Shown: one piece after another, positions 32,975 to 41,803 of the stretch | Position numbering within the stretch: position 1 is the first letter of the stretch | How the letters are laid out: each line of letters starts with the position of its first letter | Assembly (NCBI GenBank): GCA_037833965.1 | Contig: AP031355.1 | Coordinates: 28,111,501 to 28,175,500, forward strand | From: Marchantia polymorpha subsp. ruderalis | Taxonomy: Eukaryota > Streptophyta > Marchantiopsida > Marchantiales > Marchantiaceae | Reading direction: 5' to 3' | Length of the DNA stretch: 64,000 nt | Program-made: the position numbers and the translations under genes | Notes under the pieces: model-generated | What the model was told of the DNA's origin: nothing | Seen by the model: only the letters and a program-made list of their open reading frames with translations | Database searches by the model: none

Positions 32975-33548
32975 TGATTGTACTCCTTTGGGATTTTTCC
33001 CCTAAATGCCAAAGTGAAGTTTTGCTACTTCGTGTAAGCCTTGGTTGTAAATTCAGGTTACGCTGCAGCAGGTGCCTTGAGGGTAACCCCTGTAGTATTT
33101 CTGGGAATGACAAGTGCCTGAGAATTCAAACTCTTCAATAGACTGTTGTTGTGTTACTGGAATGTTTCACAGTGAGTCCTTCAGTGCGGACCTGTGTTCT
33201 CTGCGCGTTTTGTGAGTTGAGAGTGTTGTTCACCGCGTATGAGTGACTTCGATCCGAAGTAGGCAGTCCAAACCGGGTTTCCTACGCTAGCAGCAAGCTA
33301 GTGGAAGCGTTGTAAAAGCCGGAGTTGGAAGTCACTACCCGCAGCTTCGCTGAGTGTACTCTTAAGAGACTTCCCCCCTGAAATCTTGAGTAGAGGTCCT
33401 AACGGATCTCTGGGTTGTGTTTCTGTAGTTTCAGGTGTGTGTGTGTGTGTGTGTGTTACGCTGCACTGTGCGACCTCCGAGTGGACACTTGCAGTATTTC
33501 TGGGAGTGACAGTCGCCTGAGAATTCAAACTCATCAATAGTCTGTTAA
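32975..33548. repeat. Duplicated block within U5
   Basis: Two diverged copies offset by about 398 bases share TTACGCTGCA (33058 and 33456), AGTATTTCTGGGA (33094 and 33493) and a long match around GCCTGAGAATTCAAACTC. Upstream words such as GTACTC...CCCCTRAAT also correspond. The second copy has gained a GT microsatellite (33432-33455). Confidence 0.75.
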
Positions 33549-33664
33549 ACGTGACACTTTGTACCCTGTGTGTTCCTCTGTCCCTGTGGGTTCGACCTTT
33601 CTACCACTATATTGCAGTTTTAGCCTTTAGTGGGTTATTACATAAGAAGCCGACAACTTCTTTT

Positions 33665-33682
33665 TGGCGCCGCTGCCGGGGA
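33665..33682 (+). promoter_or_regulatory. Primer binding site of E2
   Basis: TGGCGCCGCTGCCGGGGA matches, with one difference, the complement of the plant tRNA-Asp 3' end used by Athila-like elements (from memory). It lies 22 bases after the LTR end. The same site, inverted, is at 41764-41781. Confidence 0.75.
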
Positions 33683-33717
33683 CAGTTGCGTCAACACCGG
33701 GGTTTTTACGAGCAGCC

Positions 33718-34425
33718 ATGCTCCTGGAGGACAACAAGCAGCTCCTGGAGGACAACAAGACGTATCGAAGAATGTTGATGCTTTCGCTACGACGTCCGCG
33801 GAAGCCGCGCGCATCCACATCCTCTCAAGTGTATCAAGTGGAGAGCGAAGACCAAGGGCCACCAGAGATCGATGTGGAAATAGCAGGGTGTTGTGTACGC
33901 AGGGTACCAATCGACTCTGGATCAGGAGTCAACATAATGACGGAGGACACCGCGAGAGCCTTGGGGTTCAGTCAATACGAACCCTCGAAGCGTGTGTTGA
34001 GATTAGCGGATCAGACGCGGAGAATGCCTGTAGGTATGCTACGCAATGTCAAAACAATCATCGGTGGTGCGGACTTTCGGTTGACGTATATCATCCTTCA
34101 ACCGATGATGAAGCAGGGCTATGACGTTCTGCTCGGGCGACCATGGCTATATAGCGCACAAGTCAGATGTGATTGGCGAAGGCATCGCCTTAAGTTTCCC
34201 CATCCTTCGGAACCGACCAAAACCATTACGGTGCCCTGGAATAGGGTCAGACACGAAGGAGAGACCCCATCGACAAGTGCAGGTTACACATCGGGCGGGG
34301 ACAGTGAGTCGACCGCGCGATCGGATTCCAGTGGTACCGAATCCGATTATTTCGTGGGATTCGTTGCCTGCTGTTCGGTGGGAGAAGAAGAAGAGCCGGA
34401 AGCTATTCAGCCGGAAGACGAATAG
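33718..34425 (+). CDS. E2 protease region of pol, ends at UAG CAA UUA
   Basis: The ATG at 33718 opens the frame with a duplicated LLEDNK motif, a basic stretch, then the protease with IDSGSGVNIM and GYDVLLGRPWL. It reaches TAG (34423-34425), followed by CAA TTA, and the frame then continues through RT. The start lies where gag has been deleted, so the normal start would be far upstream. It is nearly identical to the E1 region. Confidence 0.8.
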   Translation: MLLEDNKQLLEDNKTYRRMLMLSLRRPRKPRASTSSQVYQVESEDQGPPEIDVEIAGCCVRRVPIDSGSGVNIMTEDTARALGFSQYEPSKRVLRLADQTRRMPVGMLRNVKTIIGGADFRLTYIILQPMMKQGYDVLLGRPWLYSAQVRCDWRRHRLKFPHPSEPTKTITVPWNRVRHEGETPSTSAGYTSGGDSESTARSDSSGTESDYFVGFVACCSVGEEEEPEAIQPEDE

Positions 34426-34431
34426 CAATTA
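34423..34431 (+). promoter_or_regulatory. Candidate readthrough site, E2
   Basis: TAG CAA TTA, as in E1 at 20777. Because E1 and E2 derive from one recent duplication, the two sites are not independent evidence. Confidence 0.5.
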
Positions 34432-35496
34432 ACGGTGGGACTGGGAAGGAGTGAGACGAGTCACACCGAGGGCATTGTCGACCCTAGTGACTGTCACGAA
34501 GTACAACTCAGTCCCGACAAGTGCTTGAAGGTATCAAGCACAGTGAGAGGAGACGAGCTAAGGAACGTACAGGCATTCCTTAGCCATTATGTCGACGTCT
34601 TCGCCTGGAAGATCGAAGACATGAAGGGGATACCTGCACGGTATGGGGAACATCGTATCGATTTACTGGACGACTCAGTACCCATACGACAGCGCCAGTA
34701 TCGCCTCAACCCAAAATACTCCTTGCTAGTTAAGGAGGAGATAGATAAGTACTTGAGTGCCGGTATTATTTACCCAGTGCTCAGCAGTGAATGGGTGTCG
34801 CCGATTGTTATCTTACCCAAGAAGTTGACGGGTAAGATACGAGTGTGTCAGGATTTCCGGAAGTTGAATGCAGCAACACGCAAGGATCATCACCCGTTGC
34901 CGTTCACGGATGCCATTCTAGACCATGTCGCAGGACATGAATGCTATAGCTTCCTGGACGGGTTCTCAGGTTACAATCAGGTGTCTATCCGGGAACAGGA
35001 CAAGGATAAAACTACGTTCACAACCGACTGGGGAACTTACGCATACCACAAGATGCCCTTCGGTCTGTGCAACGCGCCTGCCACCTTTCAACGGATGATG
35101 ACCAATATCTTCCAGGAGCAACTGAGGAAGTTCCTGGAAATAATCATAGATGACTTCTGTGTCTTTGGGAAGCGGTCTGAACACCTAAGTCACTTGAAGC
35201 AGACCTTCGATAAATGTAGAGAGAGCAGTTTATCGCTGCATCCCGAGAAGTGCTTTTTCTTTATGACTAGTGGGATCTTGTTGGGTCATCGGGTCTCGGC
35301 AGACGGCATTGCGGTGGACACCAAGAAGGTCAAGGTTATACTCGAGCTTGAGCCACCCACGAATCTAAGAGAGCTGCGAGCATTCCTGGGTCATGTGGGC
35401 TACTACCGAAGATTCATACACCTGTATGCAATACTGGCGGCGGACCTGACCAAGTTGTTGAAGAAGGATGAGCCTTATGCCTGGGGTGCGAACTAG
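34426..35496 (+). CDS. E2 reverse transcriptase region of pol
   Basis: The motifs are those of E1: CQDFRKLN, FLDGFSGYNQ and MPFGLCNAPATFQ. The aromatic residue of the catalytic box has changed, giving IIDD (Ile codon ATC at 35143-35145) where E1 has FIDD. The two catalytic Asp residues remain. Loss of the aromatic residue would be expected to weaken or abolish polymerisation. The frame ends at TAG 35494-35496, followed by CAG TCA. Confidence 0.85.
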   Translation, partial: QLTVGLGRSETSHTEGIVDPSDCHEVQLSPDKCLKVSSTVRGDELRNVQAFLSHYVDVFAWKIEDMKGIPARYGEHRIDLLDDSVPIRQRQYRLNPKYSLLVKEEIDKYLSAGIIYPVLSSEWVSPIVILPKKLTGKIRVCQDFRKLNAATRKDHHPLPFTDAILDHVAGHECYSFLDGFSGYNQVSIREQDKDKTTFTTDWGTYAYHKMPFGLCNAPATFQRMMTNIFQEQLRKFLEIIIDDFCVFGKRSEHLSHLKQTFDKCRESSLSLHPEKCFFFMTSGILLGHRVSADGIAVDTKKVKVILELEPPTNLRELRAFLGHVGYYRRFIHLYAILAADLTKLLKKDEPYAWGAN

Positions 35497-37242
35497 CAGT
35501 CAACATTTGAGGCTCTTAAAGCGAAACTCACGACTGCTCCCGTGCTAAGGAGTCCAGACTGGAATCGACCATTTCATGTTTACGTTGACACATCTGCATT
35601 CGCCATCGGTGTAGTACTGAGTCAAAAGGATGACAACAAAAAGGACTACCCGATCTATTTCGCGAGCCGACAGCTGTCTCTAGCAGAGCGGAAGTACACC
35701 ACGACGGAGAGAGAAGCGTTGGGAATGGTGTACTCCTGTAAATCGTTCCGTCACTACCTAATCTGCTACGAGTTTGTGTTCCATGTGGACCACTACGCAT
35801 TGCAACACCTAGTCAAGAAAGCCGACCTATCCGGTCGGATCGCCAGGTGGGTGTTGTTGCTACAAGAGTTCACCTACACAGTCCAGACCAGGAAAGGGGT
35901 GCACCACGAAAATGCGGATTACTTGTCCCGATTATGGACCCAGCCGACAGAGGAGGAATTGGTGGACGATTTTCCAGATGAAGAGTTATTTCAGTTGTCT
36001 GCGGGGCATGAGTCCCGCTATGCCGACCTGTATCGATATCTGCTAACCCTTCAATGTCCCGTAGGCATGGATTTGGAACAGCGAACTGTCTTTATTCATA
36101 AGGCAGGCCCGTACCAACTCCAGCAGGGGGTTTTGTTCAAAAAGATGGCAGATGAGCGCTTATGCAGATGCCTGGAGGAATCAGAGGTACCAAGAATAGT
36201 GAGTGCGATGCATACAGAGGAGGCGGGTGGGCACTATGCCACCAGGAACACGGTCACAAAGATTCTAAATGCGGGGTATTGGTGGCCGACCATGTTTAAG
36301 GATGTTCTCGATTACATCCGCAAGTGCGACAGTTGCTTGAGGACGGGGAGACCAACGCCTACAACACGCTGGCCCCTGACTCCCATCATGCCTCTAGCAC
36401 CTTTCGAAAAGTGGGGCATTGACTTTGTAGGGCCGATACAACCAGTGACTAGAAGCACACGAAGGCGCTACATTCTGGTAGCAACGGACTACGCCACCAA
36501 AATGGTGGAGGCCAGGGCCACCAGAAGGGATGATGCTGCCACAGTGGCAGCCTTCTTGTTTGAGTCGATTATCACACGCTACGGATGTCCCTTAGAGCTA
36601 GTCAGCGACCGGGGCACGCATTTTCTAAATCAGATCATCGAAGATCTGACACGGTATTTCCACATCAAGCACCGGAAGACTACTCCATACAATCCCAAGG
36701 CGAATGGACTGACGGAGAAGTCTAATGGTCTGCTGTGTAAAATACTACTCAAGGTCACGGTGAATCACGCTCACGACTGGGATACGAAGCTAGCAGCCGC
36801 TCTATGGGCGTACCGGACAGCTGAGAAGATCACGACCAAACAGACACCATACTTTCTGGTGTATGGGCAACACCCGATCCTTCCGATCGAGTTTGAAGTA
36901 CCCACCCAACGAACGTTGGATTTGCAGAGGATGGGCGCAGAGGAGAGTCAGCTCTACAGGTTACAGGAGGTCACGCTGCTGGATGAGAGGAGACGAGACG
37001 CCGAAGATCGCACCAGGAAAATCCAGCTCCGCCGGAAGGAGAGATACGATAAAAAGATCAAACCTGTACTCCTGCAGGCGGGTGATTTGGCATTGCTCTA
37101 CGACAGCAGGCATGCCAGATTCCCAGGCAAACTGCACCTAAGATGGATGGGACCTTACAGGGTTGTCGAAGTCTTCTCGAATGGATCCATCCAACTTGCG
37201 GACCTGGCCGGCGATTTGTTAGGCACCCGAGTGAACGGGTGA
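35497..37242 (+). CDS. E2 RNase H and integrase, uninterrupted
   Basis: In frame with RT across the UAG. RNase H has DTSAFAIG, TTEREAL and DHYAL. Integrase has a complete zinc finger (GGHYATRN, then RKCDSC), the core D-D-E in GIDFVGP, SDRGTHF and GLTEKSNG, and a GPY/F-like motif RWMGPYRV near the end. It stops at 37240-37242, about 50 bases before the polypurine tract. It is the intact counterpart of the split E1 integrase. Confidence 0.88.
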   Translation, partial: QSTFEALKAKLTTAPVLRSPDWNRPFHVYVDTSAFAIGVVLSQKDDNKKDYPIYFASRQLSLAERKYTTTEREALGMVYSCKSFRHYLICYEFVFHVDHYALQHLVKKADLSGRIARWVLLLQEFTYTVQTRKGVHHENADYLSRLWTQPTEEELVDDFPDEELFQLSAGHESRYADLYRYLLTLQCPVGMDLEQRTVFIHKAGPYQLQQGVLFKKMADERLCRCLEESEVPRIVSAMHTEEAGGHYATRNTVTKILNAGYWWPTMFKDVLDYIRKCDSCLRTGRPTPTTRWPLTPIMPLAPFEKWGIDFVGPIQPVTRSTRRRYILVATDYATKMVEARATRRDDAATVAAFLFESIITRYGCPLELVSDRGTHFLNQIIEDLTRYFHIKHRKTTPYNPKANGLTEKSNGLLCKILLKVTVNHAHDWDTKLAAALWAYRTAEKITTKQTPYFLVYGQHPILPIEFEVPTQRTLDLQRMGAEESQLYRLQEVTLLDERRRDAEDRTRKIQLRRKERYDKKIKPVLLQAGDLALLYDSRHARFPGKLHLRWMGPYRVVEVFSNGSIQLADLAGDLLGTRVNG

Positions 37243-38322
37243 CGGTTGAAGAAATACCACATGTGAGTGTTCGCGTGGGCGCTCACAATTGAGGAGGGGA
37301 GCATGTGGTACCCCACTTTTGGTAATTTTGAGGAAATTAAAACATTTTTGGAAAAAACTGTACCCTGGCAGCATTGTAAATAGCCTTCGGTACATCAAAA
37401 CAGAGTGAATCCGGAAGATCGCGGGGATTCTCGAGGGATCTTGTAGAATCTAGGATTTGGGGTGCAGCAGTAAGGATGGGCACCACCCTCCCTGCGAGCT
37501 CTGCAGTTAGGATCCCTGCGGCGCAAGGCGCAAAACCCGCCTTCGGAGGTTGCGTCCGCGGCGGTAGGGAAATCCTTCATAATTAGGTCAACCCTCGGGC
37601 GCCTTGACCGAGTTAGGGTCTCGTTGGAAAGAGCTCGACGCACTGATTCCAACGAGTCCAAGAACGCTTGGAACGGATGAGGACTTAGGGAGTTATCACT
37701 ATTGGAAGATACGTAGACGTTCGCCTTCGGCGGAAGGAGTTCGCCACCGGCGGGAATTCCGCCTACGCGGAAGGGGGATCAAGTTTTGTCCTATGCGCGG
37801 ACAAAGGAAGTTCGCCTGTGCACAGGCGAAGTAGGGTTTGGGGAGGCGCGAAGTCCGCCTACGCACAGGCGTTCGCCTGTGCACAGGCGCTTCGGTGTCG
37901 GCGGAAAATCCGCCTTGGGCCCTAGAAATGCGCCTTGTGAGGTAGAAAGTGTACGGCGCCTTCCGCGCCAGCGCGACGCCGCGGACGGAATTCGCCTGCG
38001 CACAGGCGAGCGCCTGTGCACAGGAGGATGAAGTTCCGCGCCGGCGGAGAATCCGCCGAGGAGGCTGCCTGCGCACAGGCAGGAGTTGAACTTTTGTCCG
38101 ACATGCGGACACACGCGTCGAGGCAGAAGGGGATTGGCCGAGGGGCGGTACAAACAAGTGTACCGCGCAAGGCGGAAAACTTGCCTTCGGCGCTGCGCTC
38201 CCATGTCCGCGGGGTAATACGCTCGCGGAGTTCAAATCCGCCAATTCGAGCGTGAGAGTTTAATCGGCGACGGCAGAGCGTGAAGCCGCGCGTGAGAGCC
38301 ACAGGGACCACCCTCGCGCGGA

Positions 38323-40983
38323 TTGCGTCCGCATGTTGATCGGTGGACAGTCCAAGATTGGGCGCAGGCATTGGGAAGATGTGCCGGCATGCCAGGGCAT
38401 CTCCTCTTCGACAGTGAGAGCATCAAGGTGACCAAGCAGGAAGAGGCGCAATTTGTGGAGCTGTTCAAGACCGGGAGGTCTACCAAGAATGGGTACAGGA
38501 CCCGTGATTACGAGGATCGATTTCGCCGGACTTTGTCCGCGGCGCTGATGCAATTACTGCAGCCACACCGCGCCTGCTACATCACATTGTGGCAGGTCTC
38601 TTTTGTGAAGTGCGTCATCGAGGGAACTCCAATTCACTGGGCGAGCATCCTGCACAGGGTGATGCGACAGCACGTTTTTGAGGAGAAGGGGGGGACTCTA
38701 AACCATCTCTCATCTTTCCTCATCAATTTTTATCGACAGCGGAATTGTTTGACAGCGGCGGAGCTTGAGCATTTTCCGCCGTTGTCCGTCGACCATCCCG
38801 GGAAGTATGTGCGGGAGAATGAGGTCGACACTGATGCAGAGGAGTCGCCGACTTCTACTCCGTCAAGGCGGAGGGACGAAGGGAGAAATACTCCTGCAGC
38901 AAGAGTGCCGCGGAAGCGGCGATGGAGAGAGGAGTCCGAAGAGGAGCAGCATCAAGAACCCACTGCTCCCATTCGACAGCGGCCGTTGTACGAAGCGTAC
39001 AGCCGGCTGAAGCAGAAGGCGCGCAGGCTTGTGTTACCAGCTAGCAGCGCGGACACGGCGACGATTGCCACGGAGAGAGCAAGTGCGTCGCCAGAGAAGA
39101 ACGAGGGAGCGCGGACGTCTGCAGGAGCAACGGACCACGCTGCACTCTCGACGGACGAGAGGCCGACTACGGGCCAAGGGCCTCCGGAGTTACCACGTGC
39201 GTTGCGGACAGGTGTTCCGCTTGCGCACAGGCGAGCCTCGACGGACAGGCGACCACAAGCGGACGTGGACCTACGCCTACGCGTGGGAAGAAGCAGTCCG
39301 CTTGTGCACAGGTCGCCTCAACACATGCCGCCTACGCACAGGCAGGATTCACCCCCGTTCCAACGTAGGAAGGGGAAGGAGCCGGCGGAAGATCCGCCTA
39401 CGGGTCACGGGCCTTCGGGACCAGACCCTCCGGCGCCCAACGCGCCGCGATTTGCGCCTTCGGCGCCAGGGCCTTCGGGCCAAAGAAATGCGAACAGGGA
39501 GCGTGCGGAGGCCGCACCATTGGCGGGTAGTCCGCCGGTAGATGCGACTTCGGCGATAGGGCCTACGGGCCAAGGGACATCGGGCGAGCGGCCCCCGGCT
39601 ATGTCGCCTTTGGCGATAGACGCCTTCGGCGCTACGCCTGCGGCGGACAAGGCGCCGGCATTTGCGCCTGCGCACAGGCCAGGCACAGCCCTCTCGCAGG
39701 ACCGATCGAGGGAGCAGCACCTGACGGAGGAGCGGATTGACTGTTCGCGGGACGAAATTTTGATGCGCGATGCGCAATCAAACCCCGCGCAGACACCCTC
39801 CGCTCGATCTCCTTCGGCGGCGGACGTCGGCGGCAAAAAGGATACGGTCGAGGACCAACAAGCGGGCGACGGGTATGCAGCACGGCCACATTCGCCCACC
39901 GCCTTGGACATTTTGGCGAAGAGCAGCGAGGCTGCAGCGGTGTCTTCGCAGGCAGCACACGTCGACGACGTGTAGCCCCACTCGGGTCAGTCGCCGACGC
40001 AATCAATGGCGACTAAAATCCTCAACTCGGATGATGACGACGGAGGCTCCACCGAAGCAATGTCGGGAGCCGGGGATACCGAGGAGGAGGAGGAGGAAAT
40101 TGTTGGAGCGCCGGCGGCGGCGCTCTCTGAGCAGGTGATACCGTTGCTGAAGTACTTGGATCGCAAATTTGATAAATACGCCGATCCACTTCAGCCGGGA
40201 TCTTACATCGAATTAGTGCGCAGGCGGACTCGCACTAAAGTCCACACTAGCAAGCTACTAGCTAGGGTGGACCAGGAGTTGAAGTAATTGAGGGAGAAGC
40301 ATGCCTGTTTGTGGGGGCAGTACAACCTTGAGAGGAAATCGCACGCCCTCGACAGGATGAGGAAGGAGAGATTGGAAGAGCTCATCAAGGATGTGGTGAA
40401 GACCACGACGGATTTGATGTCTGAGAAAACTCAGAATCAGATTCTGTCAGAGGAGCTCGTGCGACAGACGCGTTTGTTGGCGGAGTGTCAGCTCGCACGA
40501 CAGGCGGATGAGGATTTAATCCGTAGGCTACAGTCAGAGTGTGGTGAATTGAGAGCGCAGCGTGCGGAGGCCGAATCGCAGTTAGTGGTAATTGAAGAGG
40601 ATCGCAGGCGAGAGGCAGATCGCACGAAGGAGGAGATGGCGAGGCGTGTCGCCCACTGTCTCAAGGGCTACGCTCATTGGGAAGTGGCGGCGCAGGAGAA
40701 ACTCACACTGCGTGAGTTTGAACTCCGCGCAACGGGGTTGTTGATAGGCGACAGCAGGAGTCGGCGGAAGGTGGCGAAGAAGTTAGACGCTTTTCTGTCG
40801 AAGGCGCGGGATACCATGTCCACCCTCAAGATGGAGGTGTCCGCGGCGTTGCAGCGGTTAGGACTGCGCAGTCGAGCGGAAGACTGGCAGGGTAGGGAGT
40901 TAGTGCGCGGCAGTCCATCGCGCAGGAGACGTAGCACAGGTTCCGCGGAGTGTAGTGTAGCGTGGTTCCGTGCCGGCGTGTAG
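38323..40983 (+). pseudogene. U3-encoded protein, broken copy
   Basis: The frame begins inside the conserved N-domain because its start was deleted. It runs to TAG at 39973-39975, where the other LTR has CAG, then a second stop at 40285-40287, then an open coiled-coil section to 40983. That section keeps LTLREFELRATGLL, which is absent from the 28568 LTR and present in the 53.5-kb copy, so the two LTRs differ by an internal deletion in the coiled-coil part. Confidence 0.7.
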
Positions 40984-41019
40984 CGTAGTGCAGTGTAGTG
41001 CTAGTTAGGACTTAGAAGG

Positions 41020-41026
41020 TATAAAA
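41020..41026 (+). promoter_or_regulatory. LTR TATA box
   Basis: TATAAAA in the conserved block 37 bases after the end of the U3 frame, as in the left LTR. Confidence 0.55.
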
Positions 41027-41311
41027 TAGTTCAAGGCGTTTTGCCTTGGGTTCTTTCCCAATTTCAGAAGTACAGATCAGGAACTCATTTTCTCTGCGTG
41101 TTCGTGCCCTTAGTTCTGTCACCACGCACGAGGAGCTACACCTTAGCGTTCCGCATTGTGTAGCTGAAGGCCTTCGGCCGAATGTTCAGAGCTAGTACAT
41201 TGGTTAGAGACTTGAGTAGTTCGGATCTACACCTGCGGGTGACTGCCGATACTAAGAGCCAGTGACTAGTTAGATACTTGAATAGTTCCGCCCCTACACC
41301 TTCGAGTGTTT

Positions 41312-41803
41312 GTTCCCTCCTCAATTGTGAGCGACCTCGCGAACAGTTTAGAAATGATATTTCAAATTGGAGTTCACTCAGGTGCCCAACAACTGTAATG
41401 ACAGATCTCGCAGTTCTCTGTCAAGTGGTGTAGGGATCTCCTATCCCTGTCTTTGAAATTCGGTCTAACAAATCTTGAAACTGCTCAGTGTAGTCACAAA
41501 AAAAATTCTGAAAATTTTGAAGCTTGGACAGGATTCGGATGTAATAGCCAAGCTCTCGATATGTGCAACAACTTCGCGCATCGTTGAGAGTAAGTGTCAA
41601 TCTCGTCAGGTGCTCTACTTTTGTGATTGAACCAACTCCAGACCTTCTTGCGCAAGAAATTGGAAAAAATCCGCAGCCTATCACCATCGCACTCTTCTTT
41701 GTTGGTGATAGCAATTGATATTGATCGTGCATTTCTGCACACGTACTCTTGTGTTGACGCTCTATCCCCGGCAGCGGCGCCAAAAAGAAGTTGTCGGCTT
41801 CTT
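41312..41803 (-). mobile_element. E3: miniature internal region (primer site, gag scrap, polypurine tract)
   Basis: In minus orientation the primer binding site is at 41781-41764, 22 bases from the LTR end at 41804. A gag-like scrap follows (FSNFLRKKVWSWFNH, then DEIDTYSQ) with several frame breaks, then the polypurine tract at about 41325-41312. The whole internal region is only 492 bp, so this is a non-autonomous deletion derivative. Where its 3' LTR should start, forward-oriented U5 sequence is found instead. Confidence 0.75.

Larger units (their letters stand above)
28568..33642 (+). repeat. Full-length 5.07-kb family A LTR (3' LTR of E1, 5' LTR of E2)
   Basis: It starts TGTGGTACCCCAC directly after a polypurine tract and ends GTGGGTTATTACA, 22 bases before the primer binding site of E2. 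The ends form an imperfect inverted repeat. U3 carries one 121-bp module, many palindromes and a long coding frame; the TATA box is at 32680-32686. R/U5 would be about 0.9 kb and contains a duplicated block, a GT microsatellite and a hairpin at 33287-33301. At 5.07 kb it is among the longer plant LTRs. Confidence 0.85.
33643..37303 (+). mobile_element. E2: family A internal region, gag-less, pol complete
   Basis: Bounded by the 5.07-kb LTR on the left and a polypurine tract (37291-37303) plus a second LTR on the right. The primer binding site is at 33665-33682. The internal region has one long pol frame with two UAG codons and no other stop or frameshift. Gag is absent: the primer site is followed after some 35 bases by an ATG and two tandem copies of CTCCTGGAGGACAACAAG. 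Confidence 0.88.
37304..41311 (+). repeat. Family A LTR, right LTR of E2, chimeric and U5-truncated
   Basis: It starts at the exact terminus after a polypurine tract. The first kilobase is almost identical to 28568-29556. About 480 bases equivalent to 29557-30038 are missing at 38298, removing the N-terminus of the U3 frame. Identity with the left LTR stays high to about 38845 and then drops visibly, so the LTR is a mosaic. It ends at 41311, inside U5, where inverted E3 sequence begins. Confidence 0.8.

Noticed and set aside
33432..33456. GT microsatellite as a functional signal
   Set aside because: It is a simple repeat of varying length found in each LTR copy and needs no special explanation.
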